DNA of 64,000 nucleotides from Treponema_I sp045631425 (GCA_045631425.1 JAZQUR010000085.1:1-64000); one strand, 5' to 3'. Shown: positions 15,770-25,036, counted from the stretch's first letter. The notes: a model not told the origin generated them from the sequence alone. Numbers and translations are program-made.

Positions 15770-17770
15770 ATGCAAAGAATTGGTGTATTTGTTTGTCACT
15801 GTGGTACAAATATTGCTGGTACAGTTGATGTAAAAGCTGTTGCAGAAGCACTAGGAAAAGAAGCTGGTGTTGTTGTATCAACTGAATATCAATATATGTG
15901 TTCTCAAGCAGGACAAGAACTTATTAAAAACGCAATTAAAGAACACAACCTAACAGGTCTTGTAGTTTGTTCATGTTCACCACGTATGCACGAAGCTACT
16001 TTTAGAAAAACTGCTGAAGCAGCTGGTCTAAACTCATACATGGTAGAAATTGCAAATATTCGTGAACAATGTTCATGGATTCATAAAGAAATGCCAGAAG
16101 GAACTGAAAAAGCTATCGTTATCGGTAGAGCAGCAATCGCTAAAGTTCACTTAAATGCTCCTCTTAAACCAGGTGAAAGCCCAGTTGTAAAACGTGCTTT
16201 GGTTATTGGTGGCGGTATTGCTGGTATGCAAACTGCACTAGATATTGCAGATGCAGGTTTTGAAGTTGACATTGTAGAAACAAAGCCAACTATCGGTGGA
16301 AAGATGACACAAATCGACAAAACTTTCCCAACACTTGACTGTGCTGCATGTATCTTAACTCCAAAAATGGTAGATTGTGCTCAAAACGAAAAAATCAACA
16401 TTTATTCATACAGCGAAGTTGCAGCTGTAAAAGGTTTCGTTGGTAATTTCAATGTAACAATCAAGAAAAAAGCTCGTTTCGTTGATGAAACAAAATGTAC
16501 AGGATGTGGAATCTGTACTGAAAAATGTCCACAAAAGAAAGTTCCAAACGAATTCAACCTTGGAATGAACAACAGAAGTGCAATCTACATTCCTTTTGCA
16601 CAAGCTGTTCCAAAAGTTGCTACAATCGATCCTAACGCATGTATGATGCTAAAAACAGGAAAATGTGGTATCTGTTCTAAAGTTTGTGGTGCTGGTGCTA
16701 TCGACTATAAACAACAAGATGAATTTATTGAAAGACAGTACGGGGCAATCGTTGCAGCCACTGGTTTCAATCCAATTAACATCGAAAAATATGACGAATT
16801 TGCATATTCTCAAAGCAAAGATGTTATCACATCTCTAGAATTTGAACGCTTAACAAACGCTGCTGGTCCAACAGCTGGTACACTTTTACGTCCATCTGAT
16901 GGAAAACATCCTCACACAATCGTATTCGTACAATGTGTAGGAAGCCGCGAATCTCAACCTTGTACAAAGGGCGGAAAAGAGTATTGTTCAAAAATCTGTT
17001 GTATGTACACAGCAAAACACGCAATGCTTACTCGCGAAAAATATCCAGACACAGAAGTTTACGTTTTCTACATTGACGTAAGAACTCCAGGTAAAAACTT
17101 TGATGAATTCTATCGTCGCGCAGTTGAACAATATGGTGTTCACTACGTAAAAGGTATGGTTGGAAAAGTTACTCCACAAGCAGACGGAACTTTAGACGTT
17201 CAAGCTTCTGACTTAATTGATAACAAACAACTTCACATCAATGCAGACCTAGTTGTTCTTGCTGCAGCTATCGAACCAGATAAATCTGCTCGTCCTCTTG
17301 CAACAATGCTAACAGCTTCTATGGATACAAACGACTTCTTCACAGAAGCTCACCCAAAACTACGCCCAGTAGAAAGTCCAACAGCTGGTATCTTCCTATC
17401 TGGTGCTTGTCAAGGTCCAAAAGATATTCCAGAAACTGTAGCTCAAGCTAGTGCTGCTGCTGCCAAAGTTCTAGGACTTCTTGCAAAAGATAAACTTACT
17501 TGTAACCCATGTGTTGCTTCTTCAGACGAAAATCTTTGTAACGGATGTTCATCTTGTGAAAAAGTATGTCCATACGGAGCAATTACTTATTCTGATAAAG
17601 AATTCCGCGGTCCAAACCGTACAACATTACTACGTCGCGTAGCTTCTGTAAACGCAGCAGTTTGTCAAGGTTGTGGTGCTTGTACAGTTGCTTGTCCTTC
17701 TGGGGCTATGGATCTTAAAGGATTCTCAAATAGACAAATCATGGCGGAGGTTGATGCAATATGCAAGTAA
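15770..17770 (+). CDS. hdrA: Heterodisulfide reductase subunit A-like, bifurcating flavoprotein (HdrA)
   Basis: A 666-residue HdrA. The N-terminal domain has CHCG. A GGGIAGM FAD loop follows at 147-153, then TLDCAACILTPKM (Cys191, Cys194), a CTGCGICTEKCP cluster motif in the inserted ferredoxin domain, and two C-terminal 4Fe-4S motifs (CNGCSSCEKVCP, CQGCGACTVACP). HdrA holds the FAD that splits electron pairs between a low-potential and a high-potential path. All Cys are ordinary Cys codons with no in-frame TGA. It overlaps the next gene by 10 nt, implying tight stoichiometry. Confidence 0.92.
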   Translation: MQRIGVFVCHCGTNIAGTVDVKAVAEALGKEAGVVVSTEYQYMCSQAGQELIKNAIKEHNLTGLVVCSCSPRMHEATFRKTAEAAGLNSYMVEIANIREQCSWIHKEMPEGTEKAIVIGRAAIAKVHLNAPLKPGESPVVKRALVIGGGIAGMQTALDIADAGFEVDIVETKPTIGGKMTQIDKTFPTLDCAACILTPKMVDCAQNEKINIYSYSEVAAVKGFVGNFNVTIKKKARFVDETKCTGCGICTEKCPQKKVPNEFNLGMNNRSAIYIPFAQAVPKVATIDPNACMMLKTGKCGICSKVCGAGAIDYKQQDEFIERQYGAIVAATGFNPINIEKYDEFAYSQSKDVITSLEFERLTNAAGPTAGTLLRPSDGKHPHTIVFVQCVGSRESQPCTKGGKEYCSKICCMYTAKHAMLTREKYPDTEVYVFYIDVRTPGKNFDEFYRRAVEQYGVHYVKGMVGKVTPQADGTLDVQASDLIDNKQLHINADLVVLAAAIEPDKSARPLATMLTASMDTNDFFTEAHPKLRPVESPTAGIFLSGACQGPKDIPETVAQASAAAAKVLGLLAKDKLTCNPCVASSDENLCNGCSSCEKVCPYGAITYSDKEFRGPNRTTLLRRVASVNAAVCQGCGACTVACPSGAMDLKGFSNRQIMAEVDAICK

Positions 17771-18198
17771 ATGAATTTAAACCAACAATCGTAGCATTTT
17801 GCTGTAACTGGTGTTCTTATGCTGGGGCTGACCTTGCAGGAACAAACCGCTTAAATTATCCAGCAGATGTTAAAATCATTCGTGTTCCATGTTCATGTCG
17901 TGTAAACCCAATGTTTATTTTACGCGCATTCCAACGTGGAGCAGACGGTGTTATCCTTTGTGGATGTCACCCTGGAGACTGTCACTACACAAGCGGAAAC
18001 TATTTCGCACGTCGTCGTATGACACTTTTATTCAGTATGCTAGACTTTTTAGGCATCGAAAGAGAAAGAACTCGTGTTGAATGGGTTTCTGCTGCTGAAG
18101 GTGCAAAGTTTGCAAAAACAATGAACGAATTTACAGAAACAATTATTAAATTGGGACCAAATCGTAAGTTGGAGGATTTAAGATGTCAAAAGCAATAG
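17761..18198 (+). CDS. flxD: MvhD/FlxD-type iron-sulfur protein
   Basis: A 145-residue MvhD-family protein with FCCNWCSYAGADLAG at the N-terminus, then PCSCRV and CGCHPGDCHY. These Cys bind a 2Fe-2S cluster that passes electrons from an electron-input module to HdrA. In methanogens the input is a hydrogenase; here no hydrogenase genes follow, but a flavin NAD(P)H module does, matching the Flx arrangement described in Desulfovibrio. It overlaps hdrA by 10 nt and the next gene by 16 nt. Confidence 0.88.
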   Translation: MQVNEFKPTIVAFCCNWCSYAGADLAGTNRLNYPADVKIIRVPCSCRVNPMFILRAFQRGADGVILCGCHPGDCHYTSGNYFARRRMTLLFSMLDFLGIERERTRVEWVSAAEGAKFAKTMNEFTETIIKLGPNRKLEDLRCQKQ

Positions 18199-19181
18199 AA
18201 GAACAAATGCTTAATCGTGCAAAAGCCCTCCTAGCAGATAAAACTGTAACAAGAGTTGCAGGCTGGAAAAAAGGTCTTTTTGGCTATGATGTTACACCAG
18301 GTATTTTCACAACAGCAGAACAACTTGATTCTGAATTTCTATTCAATCAATTTTGTGGCGCTAACCTTTCAAAATACATGGTTAAAGAAAACGCAAATAT
18401 CGAAACAAATAAAGCAACTGTAAAAACAAACAATCAAATGGCTTTACAACGTGATCCAAACGCTGCACAGGCTCCAATTCCACAAGAAAAAGTTTTAGTT
18501 TTCCTAAAACCTTGTGATACATACAGTTTCAATCAGTTGTTAAAAGAACACCGCATTAAACGTGAAAACGTATACGTAATCGGTATTCCATGTGTTGATT
18601 TTGTACAAGTTCCAGAAGGTGGCACAGAAAACGATGCTAAAGCATTGGAAAAATGTGCAACTTGTAAAAGTACAAAACACGTTGTATACGATGAACTAAT
18701 CGGTGAAGAAGGTGAAGTTAAAGAATCTTCTCGTTTCGACCAAGTTGCAGAACTTGAAAAAATGAACCCAGAAGAAAGATACAACTTCTGGAGAAACGAA
18801 CTTTCTCGCTGTATTCGCTGTAACGCATGTCGTAACGTATGTCCTGCTTGTACTTGTGAAACTTGTATTTTCGATAACCCAAATTCAGGAATCGCTCAAA
18901 AAGCAGCTGCTGACACTTTTGAAGAAAATATGTTCCACATTATCCGTGCATTCCACGTAACAGGAAGATGTACAGACTGTGGCGAATGTTCAAGAGTTTG
19001 TCCTCAAAATATTCCATTACACTTGCTAAATCGCAAATTCATCAAAGATATCAATGAATTATACGGCGATTTCCAAGCTGGTGAAGATACAGAAACTCGT
19101 GCTCCACTAAATATCTTCAATACAGAAGACGTTGAACCATCAATTGTTCACGAAAGAGCAAACGAAAAGGAAGGTAACTAA
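18183..19181 (+). CDS. 4Fe-4S protein of the Flx module (FlxC-like)
   Basis: A 332-residue protein with an N-terminal domain containing FLKPCDTYSFNQLLKEHRI and IGIPCVDF (FrhB-like flavin or iron-sulfur fold), an ECATC-like pair near 150 (KCATCKS), and two 4Fe-4S motifs near the C-terminus, CIRCNACRNVCPACTC and CTDCGECSRVCP. By position between the MvhD-like and AsrA-like proteins it is an electron-transfer subunit of the Flx part. I am unsure which Flx letter applies. It ends with TAATG, shared with the next gene. Confidence 0.75.
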   Translation: MSKAIEEQMLNRAKALLADKTVTRVAGWKKGLFGYDVTPGIFTTAEQLDSEFLFNQFCGANLSKYMVKENANIETNKATVKTNNQMALQRDPNAAQAPIPQEKVLVFLKPCDTYSFNQLLKEHRIKRENVYVIGIPCVDFVQVPEGGTENDAKALEKCATCKSTKHVVYDELIGEEGEVKESSRFDQVAELEKMNPEERYNFWRNELSRCIRCNACRNVCPACTCETCIFDNPNSGIAQKAAADTFEENMFHIIRAFHVTGRCTDCGECSRVCPQNIPLHLLNRKFIKDINELYGDFQAGEDTETRAPLNIFNTEDVEPSIVHERANEKEGN

Positions 19182-20212
19182 TGAAAAAGCTTCCTGTAAA
19201 CAAATTAAATGACTTTTTTAAAGCACTTTCAAATGCTGGAAACAAAGTTTACCTTCCTGTAGAAATCGGTGAAGGTAAAGGTGCTGACTACAAACTTTGG
19301 TCAGAAGGTGTAGAACTAAGCAAAGCATTAAACACAAACAGAAGTGCAAAAGACTTTTTCTTTCCACAAACAGAAAACTTGTTTGAATTAAAAATGGATG
19401 GAAAAAATATCGACGTAATTGATACAAGAACAGAAGCTGAAGACTTTGTTGTTTTCGGTGTTAGAGCTTGTGATGTTAGAAGTTTTGAAGTTTTAGACAG
19501 AGTTTTCTTAGCAAATCCTGTTGATACTTACTACAAAACAAGACGTGAACATGGCGTTATCATTTCTCTAGCATGTACAAAACCTGCTCACACATGTTTC
19601 TGTCATCAAATGGACGTTGATGCAACAAATGCAGATGGCGATATCCAAACTTGGATGACAGACGACGCTTTGTATCTTGAAGCATTAACAGAAAAAGGAA
19701 AGGCTTTACTTTCAAAAATCGATTTCGCAGAAGATGCTGATGAAAAAGCTGTTGAAGCTCAAAAAGCTGAAACAAAAAAAGCTTTAGAAGCTCTTCCATT
19801 AACAATGCCAAGTGCAGAAATCTTTGAAGAAAAAGAACTTCTAAAATTATTCAATTCACCAAAATGGGCTTCACTTTCAGAAAGCTGTCTAGCTTGTGGA
19901 ACTTGTACATTTGTTTGTCCTACTTGTCAATGTTACGATATTCGTGACTTTGATACAGGTCACGGTGTAAAACGTTTCCGCTGTTGGGATAGTTGTATGT
20001 ATTCTGATTTTACAAAAATGGCTCACGGAAATCCTCGTGTTTCACAACTTGAAAGATTCCGTCAACGTTTTATGCACAAATTGGTTTACTATCCTGCAAA
20101 CAACAACGGTCTAAAAGGTTGTGTTGGATGCGGTCGCTGTTTAGCAAAATGTCCAATTTCTATGAATATTGTAAAAGTTGCTAAATCTTTAGCAGAAGAA
20201 GCTACAAAATAG
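19181..20212 (+). CDS. 4Fe-4S protein of the Flx module (AsrA/FlxB-like)
   Basis: A 343-residue protein resembling the AsrA/hydrogenase beta-chain family: VFGVRACDVRSFEVLDRVF at about 91-109, then an ISLACTKPAHTCFCHQMD segment, an Ala/Glu-rich linker, and two 4Fe-4S motifs, CLACGTCTFVCPTCQC and CVGCGRCLAKCP. Proteins of this type pass electrons from an FAD/NAD(P)H subunit, which is encoded next (FlxA-like). The start overlaps the previous stop by one base. Sulfite or sulfhydrogenase function is the alternative, but the Hdr context argues for Flx. Confidence 0.78.
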   Translation: MKKLPVNKLNDFFKALSNAGNKVYLPVEIGEGKGADYKLWSEGVELSKALNTNRSAKDFFFPQTENLFELKMDGKNIDVIDTRTEAEDFVVFGVRACDVRSFEVLDRVFLANPVDTYYKTRREHGVIISLACTKPAHTCFCHQMDVDATNADGDIQTWMTDDALYLEALTEKGKALLSKIDFAEDADEKAVEAQKAETKKALEALPLTMPSAEIFEEKELLKLFNSPKWASLSESCLACGTCTFVCPTCQCYDIRDFDTGHGVKRFRCWDSCMYSDFTKMAHGNPRVSQLERFRQRFMHKLVYYPANNNGLKGCVGCGRCLAKCPISMNIVKVAKSLAEEATK

Positions 20213-20224
20213 GGAGATTTATAG

Positions 20225-21052
20225 ATGGAAAATGAAGCATTAATTCCTTATGTAGGTGTAATTACTGAAATTCGCCAAGAAACTCCAGATGTTAAAACAT
20301 TCCGTGTAGTTTCTAAAGATGGTCAAAAATTATTTGAACATATTCCAGGTCAATGTGCCATGCTTTCAATTCCTGGTGTTTCAGAAGCAATGATTTCTAT
20401 TACTTCTTCACCAACTGTAAAAGATTACATGGAATTCAGCGTAAAAAAATGTGGATGTTTAACCACATGGCTTCACGCAACAGAAGTTGGTCAACAAGTT
20501 ACAGTTCGTGGTCCATACGGAAACGGATTCCCTGTTGACACAGACTTCAAAGGCAAAGACCTTGTATTTATCGCAGGTGGAATCGGACTTGCTCCACTTC
20601 ACTCAGTTATTAACTATTGTCGTGATAATGCAAAAAACTACGGTACATTGCAAGTTATCTACGGTGCAAGATCAAAACAAGACTTAGTTGATTTTAAGGA
20701 AATTATCGAAGAATGGGAAAATGACCCAAAAGTAGAAGTTTGTCTTACAATCGACAATCCACAAGAAGATTGGGACGGTCACGTTGGATTTATTCCTAAC
20801 TACGTAAAAGAGCTTAATCCAGATTTAAGCAAAACAATCCTTATGTGTGGACCACCAATTATGATTAAGTTTACACTTGGTGCATTAAAAGAACTAGGTT
20901 TCTCTGAAACTCAAGTTTACACCACAATGGAACTTAGAATGAAATGTGGTGTTGGTAAATGTGGTCGTTGTAATATTGGAAATAAATACGTTTGTAAAGA
21001 CGGTCCAGTATTCCGTTTCGATCAACTTGATGAATTGCCAAACGAATACTAA
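20225..21052 (+). CDS. flxA: FAD/NAD(P)H oxidoreductase of the Flx module (FlxA-like)
   Basis: A 275-residue ferredoxin-NADP reductase-fold protein. Seen: a flavin domain, RGPYGNGFPV, the NAD(P) loop FIAGGIGLAPLHSV at about 117-130, MCGPPIMIKF, and a C-terminal 2Fe-2S motif CGVGKCGRCNIGN with a following Cys. This is the NADH entry point of the presumed Flx-Hdr complex. It has an AGGGAG ribosome site and sits 12 nt after the AsrA-like gene. It ends the seven-gene block; 47 nt separate it from the iron-sulfur gene that follows. Confidence 0.85.
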   Translation: MENEALIPYVGVITEIRQETPDVKTFRVVSKDGQKLFEHIPGQCAMLSIPGVSEAMISITSSPTVKDYMEFSVKKCGCLTTWLHATEVGQQVTVRGPYGNGFPVDTDFKGKDLVFIAGGIGLAPLHSVINYCRDNAKNYGTLQVIYGARSKQDLVDFKEIIEEWENDPKVEVCLTIDNPQEDWDGHVGFIPNYVKELNPDLSKTILMCGPPIMIKFTLGALKELGFSETQVYTTMELRMKCGVGKCGRCNIGNKYVCKDGPVFRFDQLDELPNEY

Positions 21053-21099
21053 GATTTTACAAAAATCTGATATTAGACTTTGAAAGGAGTTTACAAATT

Positions 21100-21777
21100 A
21101 TGTCTGAAAAAATGGTTGACGTTTTTCTTTTCGGAAAAAAATATAGTGTTCCAAGTGAACTAACAATTATGACTGCAATGGAATATGCAGGTTACGAACT
21201 TGTTCGCGGATGTGGATGCCGTAACGGTTTCTGTGGTGCTTGTTCAACAATCTACCGTATCGCTGGTGATAAAGAACTAAAAATGTGTCTAGCTTGTCAA
21301 ACAAAAGTTGAACACAATATGTTCGTTGCAACACTTCCATTCTTCCCATTGGTAAAAGCTGTTTATGATATTGAAAAAGTTTCTCCAACTGAACAAATCA
21401 TGATGCAACTTTATCCAGAAATTTACAGCTGTATTGGTTGTAACGCTTGTACAAAAGCTTGTACACAAGGTCTAAACGTAATGCAATATATCGCTTATGC
21501 ACAAAGAGGCGAATATGCAAAATGTGCAGATGAATCTTTCGACTGTGTAATGTGTGGTGTTTGTTCTTCACGCTGTCCAGCTGGAATTTCTCATCCACAA
21601 GTTGCAGAACTTGCACGCCGTCTAAACGGTAAATATCTACAACCAGAATCAAAACACTTAACAGAACGTGTTAAAGAAATTCAAGACGGTCTATGTGAAG
21701 ACTTGATTCAGAGCTTGATGAAAAAACCAATTTCTGAAATCAAAGAACTTTATAACAATCGTGATATCGAAAAATAA
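21100..21777 (+). CDS. 2Fe-2S/4Fe-4S protein, probable fumarate reductase iron-sulfur subunit
   Basis: A 225-residue protein with an N-terminal 2Fe-2S domain (Cys38, 40, 45, 48, then Cys63, Cys66) and two 4Fe-4S motifs (Cys111/114/117/121 and Cys149/152/155/159). The order resembles SdhB/FrdB and the N-terminal half of thiol:fumarate reductase TfrB, but it lacks the CCG domain of TfrB. That domain is present instead in the separate HdrB. It has a ribosome site (AAAGGAG) and is 21 nt upstream of the flavoprotein. It is inferred to connect Hdr-Flx to the flavoprotein. Confidence 0.75.
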   Translation: MSEKMVDVFLFGKKYSVPSELTIMTAMEYAGYELVRGCGCRNGFCGACSTIYRIAGDKELKMCLACQTKVEHNMFVATLPFFPLVKAVYDIEKVSPTEQIMMQLYPEIYSCIGCNACTKACTQGLNVMQYIAYAQRGEYAKCADESFDCVMCGVCSSRCPAGISHPQVAELARRLNGKYLQPESKHLTERVKEIQDGLCEDLIQSLMKKPISEIKELYNNRDIEK

Positions 21778-21798
21778 ACGAGATAAGGAAGGAATTTT

Positions 21799-23400
21799 AT
21801 GTATAACAACAAATTAGACGAATTAGCTAAAATTGTTGCAGAAAAACGCGAAGAAAACATTAAATATGAACCAACTCGTTTAACTGCAGATGAAAAAGAT
21901 GCTCTTCTAAAAGAATATCACCCAGACCGCATTGCTTCTCAATTTGAAGAACTAAAAATCGGTCCAAACAAAGGACAAAAAGCTCCTATCGAACTTGCAG
22001 CAATGCTTCAAGCAAAACCACGTGTTACAGCAAAAGACGTGGATCTAGACAAAATCACTTACGAAACAGATGTTCTTGTAATTGGTGGTGGTGGAGCAGG
22101 TACTTCTGCTGCAATCGAAGCTTCAAACGCTGGAGCAAATGTTCTTCTTGTAACAAAACTACGCGTAGGTGATGCAAACACAATGATGGCTGAAGGTGGT
22201 ATCCAAGCTGCTGACAAACCAAATGACAGCCCAGCTCAACACTATCTAGACGCTTTTGGTGGCGGTCACTTCGATGCAAAACCAGAACTTGTTTACACTC
22301 TAACAACAAAAGCACCTATCGCTATTAAATGGCTAAATGATTTAGGTGTTGAATTTGATAAAACAGAAGACGGAACAATGGTAACAACCCACGGTGGTGG
22401 AACAAGCCGCAAACGTATGCACGCTTGTAAAGACTACTCTGGTGCTGAAATCATGAGAACTCTTCGTGACGAAGCTTTCAACAGAGCAGACAAAATTAAA
22501 GTTGTTGATTTTACAGCTGCCATCGAAATCCTAAAAGATGAAAAAGGTAACGCTGCTGGTGCTGTTTTGATGAACATGGAAACAAAAGAATTAATGGTTG
22601 CAAAAGCAAAAGTTGTTGTAATTGCAACAGGTGGAGCAGGACGCATGCACTACCAAGGTTTCCCAACATCAAACCACTACGGTGCAACAGCTGACGGTCT
22701 AGTTCTAGCTTACCGCGCAGGTGCAAAATTGATGTACCAAGACTCTCTACAATATCACCCAACTGGAACAGCATATCCATCACAAATTTTGGGTGCTTTG
22801 GTTACAGAAAAAGTTCGTTCCCTTGGTGCAAAACTTGTAAACTCAAAAGGTGAAGTTTATATTCACCCACTAGAAACTCGTGACGTAAACGCTTCTGGTA
22901 TTATCCGCCAATGTCGTGAAGGTAACGGTATCGAAACAGAAATCGGTCAAGGTGTTTGGCTAGACACTCCAATGATTGAAGCAATCCACGGAGAAGGAAC
23001 AATCGAAAAACGTATTCCAGCTATGCTTCGTATGTTTGGAAAATACGGAATTGATATTCGTAAGGAACCAATCCTAGTTTACCCAACATTGCACTATCAA
23101 AACGGTGGTGTTGAAATCGATAGCAAATGTCACTCAGATGTTGCTAATCTTCTAGTTGCAGGTGAAGCAGCTGGTGGTATTCACGGAACAAACCGTCTAA
23201 TGGGTAACTCACTTCTAGACGTTGTTGTATTTGGTCGTGAAGCTGGTATTGAAGCTGGTAAACTTTACAAAGATATCCAAATGCCTGGTAAACTAAACAT
23301 GAACCACGTAGATGCTTTCTGTAAAGAAAGAGAATCAGCAAAAATCGAAGGGGATGCAGTTTCTCCAAAACTACTACCTTCTTACGCAAGAAAGAACTAA
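21799..23400 (+). CDS. Soluble fumarate reductase-like flavoprotein
   Basis: A 533-residue member of the fumarate reductase/succinate dehydrogenase/aspartate oxidase family. FAD loop GGGGAG at 96-101; substrate-site residues His320 (YHPTG), Glu337/Arg340 (EKVRSLGA), His432 (LHYQNGG) and Arg466 (GTNRLMGNS) are present. The His that binds FAD covalently in membrane Sdh/Frd is replaced by Asn127 (ANTMMAEGG), as in L-aspartate oxidase, so FAD is probably noncovalent. No membrane-anchor gene is adjacent, so the enzyme is likely cytoplasmic. An extra N-terminal region of about 85 residues may be a docking segment. L-aspartate oxidase is less likely, given the partner iron-sulfur gene. Confidence 0.8.
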   Translation: MYNNKLDELAKIVAEKREENIKYEPTRLTADEKDALLKEYHPDRIASQFEELKIGPNKGQKAPIELAAMLQAKPRVTAKDVDLDKITYETDVLVIGGGGAGTSAAIEASNAGANVLLVTKLRVGDANTMMAEGGIQAADKPNDSPAQHYLDAFGGGHFDAKPELVYTLTTKAPIAIKWLNDLGVEFDKTEDGTMVTTHGGGTSRKRMHACKDYSGAEIMRTLRDEAFNRADKIKVVDFTAAIEILKDEKGNAAGAVLMNMETKELMVAKAKVVVIATGGAGRMHYQGFPTSNHYGATADGLVLAYRAGAKLMYQDSLQYHPTGTAYPSQILGALVTEKVRSLGAKLVNSKGEVYIHPLETRDVNASGIIRQCREGNGIETEIGQGVWLDTPMIEAIHGEGTIEKRIPAMLRMFGKYGIDIRKEPILVYPTLHYQNGGVEIDSKCHSDVANLLVAGEAAGGIHGTNRLMGNSLLDVVVFGREAGIEAGKLYKDIQMPGKLNMNHVDAFCKERESAKIEGDAVSPKLLPSYARKN

Positions 23401-23404
23401 AAAA

Positions 23405-23426
23405 TTGGGGCTAATTTTAGCCCCAA
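23405..23426 (+). promoter_or_regulatory. Hairpin between the flavoprotein gene and the transporter gene
   Basis: TTGGGGCT (23405-23412) pairs with AGCCCCAA (23419-23426) over a 6-nt loop. No T-run follows, so it is more likely an RNA-processing or stability element than a terminator. Confidence 0.5.
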
Positions 23427-23450
23427 CCATATAGGAGACTGGAAAAAAAA

Positions 23451-24659
23451 ATGGTACTTGGCGTTTTATCAATTAAAACAATTTCATTTTTAGTATTTTG
23501 TGTTTTTGGAATTGCAGCATTAGGCTATCTTCTTGGAAGAGTTACAATCAAAGGTGTTTCTCTTGGTACAGCAGGTGTTTTTATTGTAGCTCTTCTTTTT
23601 GGAGCTTTATTATATAATCCACTTGCAGAACAACTAAAAGTTGGTGGCACAAGTTATGTAACAAATGCATTAAAGATTGTAGAAAATCTAGGTCTAATTT
23701 TGTTTGTTACATCAGTTGGATTTATTGCAGGACCAAACTTTTTTGGTGATTTCAAAAAGAATTTCAAATCCTACATTTTGATTGGTTTAATCATTATTCT
23801 TGTTGGTGGAATTTCTTGTTGGGCTTGTACAATATTTGATATCAAAGTATACGGTCGTGATCCAAAAGAAGCAGCAGCAATGTTAGTTGGTCTTTTATCA
23901 GGTTCATTAACATCAACACCTGCATTTTCTGCTGCAAAAGCAACAGTTACAACAGAAGCTCTTGAAGCAATCGTTGCTGTAGGACACGGAATTGCATACC
24001 TATTTGGTGTTGTTGGTGTTGTTCTTTTTGTTCAATTAGTTCCAAAATTTGCAAAAGCAAACATGGAAGAAGAAAGAGCAAAACTTTCAGAAAATAACCC
24101 AGAAGTTCCTTCAAAACTAACAGGAAAAGAACTAGAATTAGACGGATTTGGTTTCTGTGCATTCTCTATTGTTGCCGTTTTGGGAATTTTAATTGGTTCT
24201 ATCAAAATTGGAAACTTCTCTCTAACAACAACAGGTGGATGTTTGCTAATGTCATTGATTTTTGGTCACTTTGCAAAAATCGGTAATATTTCAGTAACAC
24301 CATCAACAGCAACTCTAAAAAACTTTAGAGAACTTGGACTAATGCTTTTCTTAATTGGTGCAGGTGTTGCAGGTGGAGCAGAGTTTGTAAAATACTTTGA
24401 ATGGGTTTACTTCATTTACGGTATCATTATGACACTTCTTCCAATGATTGTTGGTTACATTTTTGCAAAATATGTGTTAAAATTGAACCTTCTAAACAAT
24501 CTTGGATCAATTTGTGGTGGAATGACTTCAACTCCAGCTCTAGGAACTTTGATTTCTACAGCAGGAACAGAAAAAGTTGCAGGAGCTTATGCTTCTACAT
24601 ATCCAATTGCATTGATTGCAGTTGTTTTAGTATCACAAATCTTAATCTTAATGTTCTAA
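23451..24659 (+). CDS. AspT/YidE-family carrier, possible succinate or dicarboxylate exporter
   Basis: A 402-residue membrane protein with about 11-12 hydrophobic helices and two inverted-repeat signatures, GSLTSTPAF and GGMTSTPAL, which mark the aspartate:alanine exchanger family. The central TrkA-C domains of AspT are missing and replaced by a short charged loop around residues 203-225. The family includes the Corynebacterium succinate exporter SucE. The position directly after a fumarate reductase-like gene makes C4-dicarboxylate export or exchange the best guess. The start follows ATAGGAGACT. Confidence 0.75.
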   Translation: MVLGVLSIKTISFLVFCVFGIAALGYLLGRVTIKGVSLGTAGVFIVALLFGALLYNPLAEQLKVGGTSYVTNALKIVENLGLILFVTSVGFIAGPNFFGDFKKNFKSYILIGLIIILVGGISCWACTIFDIKVYGRDPKEAAAMLVGLLSGSLTSTPAFSAAKATVTTEALEAIVAVGHGIAYLFGVVGVVLFVQLVPKFAKANMEEERAKLSENNPEVPSKLTGKELELDGFGFCAFSIVAVLGILIGSIKIGNFSLTTTGGCLLMSLIFGHFAKIGNISVTPSTATLKNFRELGLMLFLIGAGVAGGAEFVKYFEWVYFIYGIIMTLLPMIVGYIFAKYVLKLNLLNNLGSICGGMTSTPALGTLISTAGTEKVAGAYASTYPIALIAVVLVSQILILMF

Positions 24660-24691
24660 TTTAAATAGAATATAATCACATAGGAGTTAAT

Positions 24692-24940
24692 ATGACAATT
24701 TCAGTATGTATCGGTAGTTCATGCCACGTAAAACGCTCAGCAGATATTATTGCTTTATTAAGAGATGCAATTAAAAACAATAACCTAGAAGGAAAAGTTG
24801 AACTAAAAGGAACAACATGTCTAGGTCACTGTGCTTCTGGTGGAGCAAACCTAAAAGTAAATGATGAAGTAGTTGAAGGAATCACAAAAGAAAACTTCAA
24901 TGAATTTTTCCAAGAAAAAGTTCTTAATCAATTAAACTAG
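24692..24940 (+). CDS. 2Fe-2S thioredoxin-fold ferredoxin (NuoE C-terminal-like)
   Basis: An 82-residue stand-alone protein with the Cx4C...Cx3C pattern of the NuoE/HoxE 2Fe-2S domain: CIGSSC at 6-11 and CLGHC at 43-47. Such proteins serve as small electron carriers or as subunits of NADH-dependent complexes. It is the last gene of the long cluster, 32 nt after the transporter, with a TAGGAG ribosome site, and is followed by a strong terminator. A link to the Flx-Hdr complex is inferred from position only. Confidence 0.8.
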   Translation: MTISVCIGSSCHVKRSADIIALLRDAIKNNNLEGKVELKGTTCLGHCASGGANLKVNDEVVEGITKENFNEFFQEKVLNQLN

Positions 24941-24955
24941 TAAAATCTTAGTTTG

Positions 24956-24992
24956 AAAGACCGTTTCTAACTTACAGAAACGGTCTTTTTTT
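24956..24992 (+). terminator. Strong terminator closing the Hdr-Flx-fumarate cluster
   Basis: AAAGACCGTTTCT (24956-24968) pairs perfectly with 24976-24988 over a 7-nt loop and is followed by a T-run. Confidence 0.92.
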
Positions 24993-25036
24993 GTCTTATA
25001 AGATAATATTTACATAGATTTTATTTTCTTAAACAG

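Noticed and set aside
15770..17770. Selenocysteine or hydrogenase partner in the Hdr cluster
   Set aside because: There is no in-frame TGA and no NiFe hydrogenase gene nearby; the input module is the flavin NAD(P)H type.
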